From: Desulfovibrionaceae bacterium
GTDB taxonomy: Bacteria; Desulfobacterota; Desulfovibrionia; Desulfovibrionales; Desulfovibrionaceae
Length of the DNA stretch: 64,000 bases
Assembly: GCA_009783025.1 (NCBI GenBank)
Contig: WRHY01000002.1
Coordinates: forward strand, 62,001 to 126,000
Direction: 5' to 3'
Within the stretch, counting starts at the first letter, position 1, and every line of letters begins with the position of its first letter. Position numbers and translations under genes: made by a program. Shown one piece after another: positions 46,037 to 54,332 of the stretch. The notes beneath the pieces are model-generated. The model ran no database searches, was not told the origin of the DNA, and saw only the letters and a list, made by a program, of their open reading frames with translations.

Positions 46037-46455
46037 AAAGATATAGTCTCGTATGTGTTTTTTTATATAGCATGGGATAATTCATGCCTGCATCAACGGA
46101 CTAAAGTACATGGCGGCTGTGAGTCAATATCGCATCATTTTTTCTGTTTGCAAAGGGGGAAATTTCACCGGAAGTACGGAATTTCGCGCTATTTGTGAAA
46201 AGGTACACTTCATGCACAAGAAGGTGCATCCAGGCAGAGGTGCGGCGTACAGGTTTCGTCGCGTCCCGCCGGCATCAGGCAATGGTCTTCCCCTGGTTCA
46301 ACCGGGGGAAGACCAGGGTCGGGGCTCATTAAAGGAGCCCTGGTGTAGAGATAGCTGCAAAAAAATGATAATGTATCCAGGATGATGTAAAAGGCGCCTG
46401 CTGGAAGTGGAAGTAACAGATTGTTCATGCATCGGCCTTGCTTGGAGGCGGCTTT
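46037..46455. promoter_or_regulatory. Structured leader before the TRAP QMP operon
   Basis: About 419 bases between the divergent regulator and dctQ. It has a possible sigma-54 promoter AGGTAC-ACTTC-ATGCA (46201-46216) and, between that and the gene, two hairpins: a strong 13-bp stem (46284-46296 with 46302-46314, loop TTCAA) and GGGCTC/GAGCCC (46322-46340). Neither has a T tract. Such a leader may be a transcript stabiliser or a regulatory structure; no known riboswitch was recognised. Confidence 0.45.
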
Positions 46456-47004
46456 ATGCTAAAACGCGCAGTACTGGCCTTTTTTGACCATTTCGAGAGC
46501 TATATCTGTCAGGTTCTTCTGGTCTTTTTCGTCTGCATTATTTTCATGCAGACCATCTTGCGGGCCACGGGCCACTCCCTGCAATGGACGGAAGAGATCG
46601 CCCGTTACGCCTTTTTGTGGTTTATCCTGTTCGGGGCCTGCTACGCCACACGGCTTGCCGCCCTGAACAGGATAACTATGCATTTCTCCAAGTTTTCTCC
46701 GACTGTCCGCACCAGCCTGCTGCTCTCCGGGGATTTGCTCTGGCTGATCTTCTGCCTGATTATGGCCTGGCATGGCTACCTGGCCGTGCTTGATCTGGCG
46801 GAATTTCCCTACCACACGCCCGCTTTGGGTTGGGATTTGTCCAGAGTTTACCTGATTTTTCCCATCAGTTTCACGCTCATGGCCATTCGCATCATCCAGG
46901 TCAACGTGATCAAGTATATTCTGAAACGGGAGATAGCCGACCCGGATCAGCAGGCCCTTGAGGAAAACAAACATGCTTTGACTGATGAGGGCCAACAGGG
47001 ATGA
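46456..47004 (+). CDS. dctQ: TRAP transporter small membrane subunit (DctQ), system 2
   Basis: A 182-residue four-helix membrane protein (hydrophobic stretches at about residues 15-35, 45-65, 85-108, 130-155). Start ATG 46456 after GGAGG; the upstream TTG frame adds no RBS. Its TGA overlaps the dctM start. First gene of the QMP operon next to ald/tpa and the sigma-54 regulator; in known taurine users TRAP systems carry taurine, which is the suggested substrate here. Confidence 0.85.
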   Translation: MLKRAVLAFFDHFESYICQVLLVFFVCIIFMQTILRATGHSLQWTEEIARYAFLWFILFGACYATRLAALNRITMHFSKFSPTVRTSLLLSGDLLWLIFCLIMAWHGYLAVLDLAEFPYHTPALGWDLSRVYLIFPISFTLMAIRIIQVNVIKYILKREIADPDQQALEENKHALTDEGQQG

Positions 47005-48311
47005 TGGAATTTACCTCCGCACATATGGCGTCTATCCTGTTTGGCGTATTCATGCTGCTCCTGGTGATGGGCGTGCCGATTATGGTTGCCTTGGGCATGG
47101 CCGCCATGGCCTGTTTCATGGTGGCAGGCACGGATCTGAATACCATGATCCAGATGGGCGCATCCTCCATGACCGCCTTTCCGCTCATGGCTCTGCCCAG
47201 CTTTGTGTTGGCCGGAGCGCTTATGGAAGCGGCGGGCATTTCACGACGATTGGTGAATATTGCCGAAAATATTGTCGGCACCTTGCCGGGCGGGCTGGCC
47301 GTGTCCACGGCCTTGGCCTGTGTATTTTTTGGATCCATTTCAGGCTCCGGCCCGGCCACCACGGCAGCCGTGGGCATGCTCATGATCCCGGCCATGATAC
47401 GGCGGGGGTATCACCCGGGCTATGCCGCCGCGACAGCGGCCACGGCGGGAGGCATCGGCATAATAATCCCGCCGAGTATACCTATGGTTATCTATGGGGT
47501 GGCCGGACAGCAGTCCATAGCTAAAATGTTTATGGGCGGCATCATTCCCGGCCTGCTGATAGCCCTGGCTCTTACCCTCATCCATTTTTTTCTGTGCCGC
47601 AAGCTCCCTCCGGACGGGCAGGCCTGGTCTTTGCGCGCACTGCTGGACTCCCTGCTAAAAGGCTTCTGGTCTTTGCTCGCGCCGTTGCTCATTCTGGGCG
47701 GTATTTATTCGGGCATGTTCACTCCTACCGAGGCCGCGGTGGTGGCCATTTTCTATACCCTGTTCGTGGGCGTCTTCATTCACAAGGAGCTGACCTTCAA
47801 GGCCATCATGACCTCGCTCAATACCACTTCCTGGCTCACCGGGCGGATTCTGGTAATCGTGTTCACGGCCATCGCTTTCGGGCGCGTCCTCACCGAGTAT
47901 CGCATCCCCATTGAAATAGCCAATTGGATTCTGGGCTATACGGAAAACGTCTATGTGGTCTGGTTCTTTGTCGTCATTCTGCTGTTGTTCCTGGGCATGT
48001 TCATGGAAATCCTGGCCCTCATCCTGCTGGTTACCCCGGTGCTGCTGCCGGTTATGGTGGCCTATGGAGTGGACCCCATCCATTTCGGGGTGATCCTGGT
48101 TTGCTGTTGCGCCATAGGGCTTTCCACCCCGCCGCTGGGAGAAAATCTGTTCATCTCCTCTGGTATTGCCAGAATTGCCTATGAGGATGGAGTCATCAAA
48201 GCTCTGCCCATGGTTTTTGTGAACATACTGCTGGTTACTCTACTGGTGGTCTTTCCGCAACTGGTGCTGTGGCTGCCCAATATACTCATGCCCTCCGTTG
48301 CGGGCGGCTGA
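47001..48311 (+). CDS. dctM: TRAP transporter large permease (DctM), system 2
   Basis: A 436-residue permease with about twelve hydrophobic segments. Signatures: FGSISGSGPATTAAVGMLMIPAMI, GGIGIIIPPSIPMVIYG, SGMFTPTEAAVVAIFY, and IGLSTPPLGENLFISSGIA. It uses a sodium gradient to take up the substrate delivered by the binding protein encoded 50 bases downstream. Confidence 0.92.
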   Translation: MMEFTSAHMASILFGVFMLLLVMGVPIMVALGMAAMACFMVAGTDLNTMIQMGASSMTAFPLMALPSFVLAGALMEAAGISRRLVNIAENIVGTLPGGLAVSTALACVFFGSISGSGPATTAAVGMLMIPAMIRRGYHPGYAAATAATAGGIGIIIPPSIPMVIYGVAGQQSIAKMFMGGIIPGLLIALALTLIHFFLCRKLPPDGQAWSLRALLDSLLKGFWSLLAPLLILGGIYSGMFTPTEAAVVAIFYTLFVGVFIHKELTFKAIMTSLNTTSWLTGRILVIVFTAIAFGRVLTEYRIPIEIANWILGYTENVYVVWFFVVILLLFLGMFMEILALILLVTPVLLPVMVAYGVDPIHFGVILVCCCAIGLSTPPLGENLFISSGIARIAYEDGVIKALPMVFVNILLVTLLVVFPQLVLWLPNILMPSVAGG

Positions 48312-48361
48312 ACAGAAAGCTTTTGCAGTCCGTATTATAACACATTGTAAAAGGAGCACTT

Positions 48362-49369
48362 ATGAAACGCATTACTTTATTGTTGTTAGCCCTGCTCATG
48401 CTGACCGTCGGAGTTGTTTCCCAAGCTCATGCCGCCAAAACACTGAAAATAGCCTTGGGCGATCCTGAAGATTCGGAAATGGGCGTTGTGGGCAATACTT
48501 TCAAGCAGTTTGTAGAAGACAAGAGCAAGGGCGCCATCAAGGTGGACTTGTTTTTTGCCGGAAGCCTTGGGGACGAAACCGAAACCATCCATAACGTGCG
48601 CTCCGGCACCCTGGACTTGAGCTGCGTGGGCATCGCCAATATCGTGCCTTTCGCCAAGCAGATGGGCGTGCTGACTCTGCCCTATATGTTCAGCAATCTT
48701 GATGAAGTCGTGGCAGCCACCAAGGGTGCGCCTTCGGATCTGCTTAACACCTATGCCGCAGCGGCGGGTTTTCGCGTTCTGACCTGGACCTACACCGACT
48801 TCCGCTATATTTCCAATTCCAAGCGGCCCATTATCAAAATGGCCGACATGAAGGGTCTGAAATTCCGCGTGCCCCAGAACGCCATACTTATTGCCGCGAT
48901 CGGCGCTTTTGGCGGCAGTCCGGTACCCATTTCCTGGTCCGAGACTTTCACCGCCCTGCAGCAAGGGGTGGTGGACGGCCAGTGCTACGGCTATATCGGC
49001 TTCAAGGCCATGAAGTTCTATGAAGCCAATCAGAAGTACATCAGCGAATGCCATTATACCTACCAGTTGCAGCCGCTGATTATTTCCGAGCGAATCTTCC
49101 GCGCGATGAACAAGGAAGAGCAGCAGTTGATGATCGACGCCGGCATGGCGGCTCAGGAAGCTGTGCTGAAGTATCAGATCGAGGAATCTGGCAAAGCCAA
49201 GGAACATATCATGCAGGTCGGCGTCCAGATCAGCCAGCTTGAGGATGAGGATGAGTGGAAAAAGGTGGCCATGCAGAAGGTATGGCCGGAAATGGCTGAC
49301 TTTGTTGGCGGCAAGGAGGCCATCAACGCCTTCCTGAAAGCTGCCGGCAAGCCTCAGTGGAATCCCTAA
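48362..49369 (+). CDS. dctP: TRAP transporter solute-binding protein (DctP), system 2
   Basis: A 335-residue periplasmic protein with signal peptide 1-24 (ending AHA). Mature fold features: EDSEMGVVGNTFKQFVEDKSKGAIKV, GSLGDETETIHNVRSGTLDL, and LKFRVPQNAILIAAIGAFGGSPVPISWSETFTALQQGVVDGQCYG, where Arg (in KFRVP) binds the acid group. RBS AAAAGGAG is 5 bases before the ATG. Last gene of the QMP operon, followed by a clear terminator. Probable taurine or isethionate-type ligand, from context. Confidence 0.9.
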   Translation: MKRITLLLLALLMLTVGVVSQAHAAKTLKIALGDPEDSEMGVVGNTFKQFVEDKSKGAIKVDLFFAGSLGDETETIHNVRSGTLDLSCVGIANIVPFAKQMGVLTLPYMFSNLDEVVAATKGAPSDLLNTYAAAAGFRVLTWTYTDFRYISNSKRPIIKMADMKGLKFRVPQNAILIAAIGAFGGSPVPISWSETFTALQQGVVDGQCYGYIGFKAMKFYEANQKYISECHYTYQLQPLIISERIFRAMNKEEQQLMIDAGMAAQEAVLKYQIEESGKAKEHIMQVGVQISQLEDEDEWKKVAMQKVWPEMADFVGGKEAINAFLKAAGKPQWNP

Positions 49370-49446
49370 GCTGGTACAGTTGCCCATTCCTCCGCACAAA
49401 TAGTCACGGAGTGCGATGCTCTGGACTTAAGCATCATAAGATGAAA

Positions 49447-49476
49447 GAAGCTGCTCGTTGAGCAGCTTCTTTTTTT
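49447..49476 (+). terminator. Terminator of TRAP operon 2
   Basis: Stem GAAGCTGCTC/GAGCAGCTTC with a three-base loop and a T run. It closes the QMP operon before the regulatory spacer of the activase operon. Confidence 0.9.
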
Positions 49477-49663
49477 GTGTCCTGTGAAATTGTACCCGTA
49501 ACAAAAAGCGGCTCGGCGATAATTAGGATATGACAGCGGCTACTCTCGTTCGTGCAGTAAATGTGTACCGATAGGACAGATGTGTACTCCTTTTGACACA
49601 ATATGGTGTTAACGGATTTTATTAAATTATTTCAGATAAGTGAATAAACAGGAAAAGCTTCTT

Positions 49664-49681
49664 TGTACTCAAACGCGTACA
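49664..49681. promoter_or_regulatory. Upstream palindrome (sigma-54 activator site), activase operon
   Basis: TGTAC-N8-GTACA, preceded by TT. The same 5+8+5 design with the same TT flank is at 62629-62646 in front of the GRE operon. It is 76 bases upstream of the -24 box, a normal enhancer distance. Further TGTAC half-sites occur at about 49493, 49563 and 49583 in the same AT-rich spacer. Likely bound by the regulator at 62777. Confidence 0.65.
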
Positions 49682-49756
49682 GATAAATTATCAAATATAA
49701 CTTTATTTTTATTTTATATCAACAATTAAACCACAGTGTTACCAAAATAATGCACG

Positions 49757-49772
49757 TGGTACGAACATTGCT
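49757..49772 (+). promoter_or_regulatory. Sigma-54 promoter of the GRE-activase operon
   Basis: TGGTAC-GAACA-TTGCT: near-consensus -24 (TGGCAC) and -12 (TTGCA) boxes with the right spacing. It is about 115 bases before the activase gene. The spacer 49477-49888 has no gene. Confidence 0.78.
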
Positions 49773-49888
49773 TCATCAAATAGCTCAGCCAGTTTTGTCG
49801 GTTGGAGGCGTCCGGAGCCATGTGATTTTTATAACGCCCGGCTGCTGAGCGGGAAGAGCCAATCGGCGGGCGGACAGCAAAGGTTTTG

Positions 49889-50785
49889 ATGATGCAAAAA
49901 GGCATGGTTTACAACATCCAGCGCATGTCTACCGAAGACGGTCCGGGCATGCGCACAACGGTATTTCTCAAGGGATGTCCTTTGCGCTGCCTTTGGTGCA
50001 GCAACCCTGAATCGCAGAAATTCACCCCCCAACTCATGGTTTTTGAGGATTTGTGCACCGGTTGCGGGCACTGCGCCGAGGCATGCCCTTCCGGGGCCAT
50101 TGTGCGCAAAGGGGACAAGTTCAACCGCGATACCGGCCTCTGTACCGATTGCGGGGCTTGTGTACCCGGCTGCCCGAGCAAAGCCCGCGTCATGACCGGT
50201 GAGGAAATGAGCGTTGAAGAAATCCTGAAGGTCGTCAAAAAGGACGAGCTCTTTTACGCCAACTCCGGCGGCGGCGTGACCATTGGCGGCGGCGAGCCTG
50301 TTTCGAGCGGCGATTTTTTGTTGGATCTTTTGCAGGGCGCCTATGATGCCGGTCTGCATATTTGTGTTGATACCTGTGGTTTCTGCCCGGAGGAACGCTT
50401 CAAAAAGGTGATCGAGCGAACCGATCTGTTCCTGTTTGATTGCAAGCACATGGATCCGGAAAAACACAAGGAAATGACCGGCGTGGATAACGCGCAGATA
50501 TTGGCCAACCTGCGCCAGGCTCTTGAATCCAGGGCGGAGGTGCGGATCAGGATTCCCCTGATGCCGGGCCTAAACGATTCGGAAGAGAATATCGCGGCCC
50601 TGGCGGAATTTTTGCGGCCGTTCAGGCACATGAACGTCGATGTGTTGCCCTATCACGCTTTCGGGCGCAATAAGTATGCGGCGCTCAATCTGGAGCAGCC
50701 GACTATGGAAACCTACGCCCCGGAAGCGCTGAAAGCCGTCCTGGCACTTTTCGAAAAGCATGGCCTCAAGGCCGAAATCGCATAA
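49889..50785 (+). CDS. Glycyl-radical-enzyme activating enzyme (radical SAM)
   Basis: A 298-residue activase that makes the glycyl radical with S-adenosylmethionine. Radical-SAM cluster Cys: CPLRCLWC (residues about 31-38). Next come two ferredoxin-like 4Fe-4S motifs, CTGCGHCAEACP and CTDCGACVPGCP, as in the activases of CutC-, HPAD- and IslA-type GREs but not PFL activase. GGGEP (about 131-135) is the SAM site. Start may be 49889 or 49892; AAAGG is 5 or 8 bases before. No GRE gene is adjacent; the matching one is 9 kb away on the other strand with the same promoter type and enhancer, so it is probably the partner (inference). Confidence 0.87.
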   Translation: MMQKGMVYNIQRMSTEDGPGMRTTVFLKGCPLRCLWCSNPESQKFTPQLMVFEDLCTGCGHCAEACPSGAIVRKGDKFNRDTGLCTDCGACVPGCPSKARVMTGEEMSVEEILKVVKKDELFYANSGGGVTIGGGEPVSSGDFLLDLLQGAYDAGLHICVDTCGFCPEERFKKVIERTDLFLFDCKHMDPEKHKEMTGVDNAQILANLRQALESRAEVRIRIPLMPGLNDSEENIAALAEFLRPFRHMNVDVLPYHAFGRNKYAALNLEQPTMETYAPEALKAVLALFEKHGLKAEIA

Positions 50786-50794
50786 ACAACCCCT

Positions 50795-50817
50795 GGGAGA
50801 GTTCCCGACGCTCTCCC
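50795..50817 (+). promoter_or_regulatory. Intercistronic hairpin before dctP3
   Basis: GGGAGAG/CTCTCCC stem between the activase stop and the TRAP binding-protein gene. No T tract follows, so it more likely stabilises the mRNA of the abundant binding protein than terminates transcription. Confidence 0.5.
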
Positions 50818-50842
50818 CAAACATGCAACAGACGGAGAGAAG

Positions 50843-52156
50843 ATGAAAATTTATGAAGGCTACCCGCATACCACGAGGCGTACATTCCTGAAGGGTTCGG
50901 CCGCCGCGGCTGCGGCACTCTCCCTGGGGGGGCTGCCCGGCATTGCTTCCGCCGCCGAGCCGGCCGCAACCGGCTTGGTGTCGCCGGGGCAAAATCCCTA
51001 CATCACCCAGCTCACGCCCGAAATAATCGCGGATAACAACAAAGGCTGGGTCTATTACGGCGCTGAAAGCGGAACCTCTTTCGGCCCGAATCTGATCAAC
51101 GCCAAAGCGCAGATGAAGCCCGAGGAGTTTGACAAGAACGCTATTGTTCTCAAATGCTCCTGCTACTACCCCGATACCGGCGACATCGGCCACGGCGTCC
51201 ACTGGGAGACCTTCAACTTCCTTGAGCACATGTTTGAAGGCCGCCTGAAGTTCGAGCGTTATTTCGGCCAGTCCCTGCACAGTCTCGCGGACGGCTGGAA
51301 AGCCCTGCGGGCCGGTCTTGTCGATGTCGGCCAGACCTATCACCTGCATAACCAGGGCGCTTTCAACCTGTCCATGGGCGACGGCCTGCCCTTTCTTTCC
51401 AACAGCCAGGTCGTGGCCACCCAGATCATGGAAGAGATGTACCCCAAGTACTTCAAAAAGGAATATGAAACTCAGGGGATGTATCTCGGCTGGATTCCCC
51501 ACTTTGACGTGCAGAGCATTATCTGCACTACGCCCATCCGCACGATGGAGGACCTCAAGGGCAAACGGATTATGGGTTTTGGCGGCGAAGTGCTGCGCGA
51601 CACCCTTATCGCCCTGGGCGCGACTCCCGTGCAACTCCCCACTCCGGACATCTTTATCGGCCTGCAGCGCGGCGTTGTCGACGGCGTGGCCTGGGCCGCC
51701 GGCGGCATCATCCCCTGGCGCTTCCACGAGGTGGCCAAGTACTGCACCATCACCGGTATGTCCCAGACCCGCATCGACTATGGCGTGAACAAGAAAATGT
51801 TCCATAGCCTTCCCAAGGAATTCCAGGAGGAACTCTACTTCAAGTTCCGTCTGGCCGGTAATCACATGTCCGAAGGCTACACCAAGATGGAAGATCGCGG
51901 CTTTGACGACCTTAAAGCGGCCGGCATTGAGATTATCTTCCTGCCCGCGGAAGAAAAGAAGCGCTGGACCGATGTGGGCGACACCGTTTGGGAGCAGTTC
52001 ATCAAGAAAAACGAAGCCAAGGGTCTGCCGGCCAGGCAATTCGCCCAGGACTTCCGGAATGCCGCTGCCAAGTACAACGCCATGTCCATCCGGGAGATCC
52101 GCGAATACGTGCAGGATCCGAAGAACATGATCCACGGCATCGTTGACGGATTCTAA
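50843..52156 (+). CDS. dctP: TRAP solute-binding protein with Tat signal, system 3
   Basis: A 437-residue TRAP binding protein, longer than the usual 330-350. The N-terminus is a twin-arginine signal (TRRTFLKGSAAAAAALSLGGLPGIASA, residues about 11-37), so it is exported folded, perhaps with a bound cofactor or metal. Fold features: WETFNFLEHMFEGRLKFERYF, KALRAGLVDVGQTYHLHNQG, KGKRIMGFGGEVLRDTLIALGATPVQLPTPDIFIGLQRGVVDGVAWAAGG. The usual Arg is replaced in the central segment (GFGGEVL). Likely specific for the GRE substrate. It follows the activase in the same operon. Confidence 0.88.
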   Translation: MKIYEGYPHTTRRTFLKGSAAAAAALSLGGLPGIASAAEPAATGLVSPGQNPYITQLTPEIIADNNKGWVYYGAESGTSFGPNLINAKAQMKPEEFDKNAIVLKCSCYYPDTGDIGHGVHWETFNFLEHMFEGRLKFERYFGQSLHSLADGWKALRAGLVDVGQTYHLHNQGAFNLSMGDGLPFLSNSQVVATQIMEEMYPKYFKKEYETQGMYLGWIPHFDVQSIICTTPIRTMEDLKGKRIMGFGGEVLRDTLIALGATPVQLPTPDIFIGLQRGVVDGVAWAAGGIIPWRFHEVAKYCTITGMSQTRIDYGVNKKMFHSLPKEFQEELYFKFRLAGNHMSEGYTKMEDRGFDDLKAAGIEIIFLPAEEKKRWTDVGDTVWEQFIKKNEAKGLPARQFAQDFRNAAAKYNAMSIREIREYVQDPKNMIHGIVDGF

Positions 52157-52187
52157 ACCGCCGCCGATCACCCCGGCCTATTCTTAC

Positions 52188-52221
52188 CCCGTACCCCGGA
52201 AGCATGCTTCCGGGGTACGGG
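52188..52221 (+). promoter_or_regulatory. Strong intercistronic hairpin between dctP3 and dctQ3
   Basis: A 34-base perfect palindrome (arm CCCGTACCCCGGAAGCA) with no T tract. It may protect the dctP message and lower expression of the membrane subunits. Confidence 0.6.
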
Positions 52222-52296
52222 TGATGCTGGATTTGCGCGTCCGGCCGGACGCGCGCCTGTGCTTATCCGATTTACACCGACAGGGAGTATTATTGT

Positions 52297-52848
52297 ATGG
52301 TTGAACAAAACGCTTCACCCGGCGAGGCTGCGGAAGTCCAGGCCAAAAGCGGGTGGATGAGAGGCGTGGATAAAGTTGCCGACGGCTGTCTCTCCGTCAG
52401 CATGTATGTTCTTTATCCCGCCATCCTGCTGGTCATTTGTATTGACGTAATCGGCCGTAACTTCTTTCACACTCCCCTCTCTTGGGCCATTGAGGGCAGC
52501 GGTCTTTTTCTCATCGGGGCCATCTTTCTGGCCGTACCCAGAGTAGAACTGGACAGGGGCCATATTCTGCTTGATATCCTGTATGCCAGCTATCCCGATA
52601 CGATGAAGTGGCTCTGCGACACGCTGACCCGGGCCTTTGCCTTTCTCTGGATGGTGGGCGCCACCATCCGCAGCGCCATGGAAATTCCCACTGCCTATCT
52701 CCTGAATGAAAGCGGGGCGGACTTCCGCTATCCCTTCTGGCCCATGCGTGTGATCATGACCATCGGCTTTCTGGTGCTTGCGCTGGCGCTACTCTCCAAT
52801 GTTGTTGACTCGTACAGGCATTACCGCCAGGGAGGCCGGAAGAAATGA
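52297..52848 (+). CDS. dctQ: TRAP transporter small membrane subunit (DctQ), system 3
   Basis: A 183-residue protein with four hydrophobic segments (about residues 32-55, 65-85, 106-128, 147-170) in the usual DctQ form, including DVIGRNFFHTPLSWAIEG. Its stop overlaps the dctM start (ATGA). It is the middle part of the system-3 transporter, in the operon headed by the activase. Confidence 0.85.
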   Translation: MVEQNASPGEAAEVQAKSGWMRGVDKVADGCLSVSMYVLYPAILLVICIDVIGRNFFHTPLSWAIEGSGLFLIGAIFLAVPRVELDRGHILLDILYASYPDTMKWLCDTLTRAFAFLWMVGATIRSAMEIPTAYLLNESGADFRYPFWPMRVIMTIGFLVLALALLSNVVDSYRHYRQGGRKK

Positions 52849-54161
52849 CCGAACTTTATATGCTGGGCTACTTGGGCATTTTTGTCATGCTGTTGCTTTC
52901 CGTGATGGGAATGCCCATGGCCTACGCCATGTGCGGGGTAGCCAGCCTGGGACTGTGCTTCACCCTGGGGCCTGTCAACGCGGCTACCCAGACCATGTTC
53001 GTGGCCTGGGAGCAGGCAAGCAACTTTTCCCTCCTGAGTATTCCGCTGTTCATTTTCATGGGCACCATCGCCTACTATACCGGCATTGTGTCTGACCTGT
53101 TCGTGGCTTTCCGGCGTTGGATAGGCTTTTTGCCCGGTGGCCTGGCCGCGGCGGGCGTTCTGGCCGCCGCCGCCTTTGGCGCTGTGACCGGCTCAACCGC
53201 CGCGTCTTCCGCCACCATGGCCTCGACAGTCATACCGGAATTGGAAAAAGCCGGCTACGACCAGGAGCTGGCCGCCGGATCCGTCGCCGCCTCAGGTGGT
53301 CTGGCAGCCATCATTCCCCCGAGCGTGTTCGTCATTATATACGCGGTGCTCACGGACCAGTCCGCGGGCCAGATGTTCATCGCCATCCTTGGCCCCGGCC
53401 TGTTGACCACAGGCCTGTTCGCGCTTTACTGCATTGTCCGTTGCTGCATTACTCCATCCATGGGCCCCAAGCAGCCCAGCGCCACCTGGAAAGAGCGCTT
53501 TGAAAGCTTGCCCAGCGCCATCCCGATTATTATCACCTTTCTCATTGTGGTGGGCGGCATTTATTGCGGCCTGGCCACGCCCACCGAGGCCGCGGCCCTG
53601 GGGGTGGTAGGCGTGATCCTCATTGCGGCCTGCATGCGCCGCATGAGCAAAGAACTGCTTGTTCCGGCCTTCAGGGAAGGGGCCAAGATGAGCGCGGCCA
53701 TTTTCTTCCTGTTTATCGGGGGCTGGCTGATGGCGCGTTTCATGGTCACCACCGGCACCACGCGCCACATGGTGGAGATGTTCGTGGGCGCGCAGATGTC
53801 CTACAACATGCTTCTTTTCTGGATGTTCATCCTGTACCTGATCCTGGGCTGTATCCTGGAATCCACCTCCATCCTGGTCCTGACCATGCCCATCATGTAC
53901 CCTATCACCCAGGCCTACGGGGTTGATCCGGTCTGGTTCGGCGTGTTCGTGACCGTCATGATGGTGCTGGCGGGCATGTCGCCCCCGGTGGGTCTCAACG
54001 TCTTTGTGGTGCGCGGAGTATGTCCGCACATCGGGGTGATGAAGATCTACAAGGGAGCCTTTCCCTTTTTGGTGATGATGCTGATCACCGTTTTTGTGAT
54101 GTGCGCCTGGCCGGATCTCGTCATGGGGCCGGTGCGGAGCATGATGGGCGGTGGTTACTAG
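52845..54161 (+). CDS. dctM: TRAP transporter large permease (DctM), system 3
   Basis: A 438-residue permease with GAVTGSTAASSATMASTVIPEL, GGLAAIIPPSVFVIIYA, CGLATPTEAAALGVVGV and AGMSPPVGLNVFVVRGV. Twelve hydrophobic segments. It completes a PQM set with the Tat-exported binding protein. Regulation by the sigma-54 promoter at 49757 is likely for the whole operon. A hairpin repeat of family R4 follows. Confidence 0.92.
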   Translation: MTELYMLGYLGIFVMLLLSVMGMPMAYAMCGVASLGLCFTLGPVNAATQTMFVAWEQASNFSLLSIPLFIFMGTIAYYTGIVSDLFVAFRRWIGFLPGGLAAAGVLAAAAFGAVTGSTAASSATMASTVIPELEKAGYDQELAAGSVAASGGLAAIIPPSVFVIIYAVLTDQSAGQMFIAILGPGLLTTGLFALYCIVRCCITPSMGPKQPSATWKERFESLPSAIPIIITFLIVVGGIYCGLATPTEAAALGVVGVILIAACMRRMSKELLVPAFREGAKMSAAIFFLFIGGWLMARFMVTTGTTRHMVEMFVGAQMSYNMLLFWMFILYLILGCILESTSILVLTMPIMYPITQAYGVDPVWFGVFVTVMMVLAGMSPPVGLNVFVVRGVCPHIGVMKIYKGAFPFLVMMLITVFVMCAWPDLVMGPVRSMMGGGY

Positions 54162-54169
54162 CTCGCTCT

Positions 54170-54330
54170 TTTGGAGGGACGCTGTCCCTCCAAACCACCC
54201 CGCAAGGGGGCGTGGCCCCCTTGACCCGCAATATTCCTGAAAACAGCGAAGCTGTTTTCAGGGTATGAGGGGTGCAGGGGACTCAGTCCCCTGCCGGGGT
54301 TTGGGGCGGAGCCCCAATTCCGGAGATCCT
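54170..54330. repeat. Hairpin repeat family R4, copy 2
   Basis: Second copy of the R4 set: GGAGGGACGCTGTCCCTCC, AAGGGGGCGTGGCCCCCTT, GAAAACAGCGAAGCTGTTTTC and a GGGGACTCAGTCCCC stem, ending in GGGCGGAGCCCC before the MFS gene. It lies in the same relation to the next gene as copy 1. Confidence 0.75.
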
Positions 54331-54332
54331 TT

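Noticed and set aside
46261..46320. A tRNA-like T-arm (GGTTCAA) in the TRAP 2 leader
   Set aside because: It is only the loop of a long hairpin; no acceptor, D or anticodon arms can be drawn.
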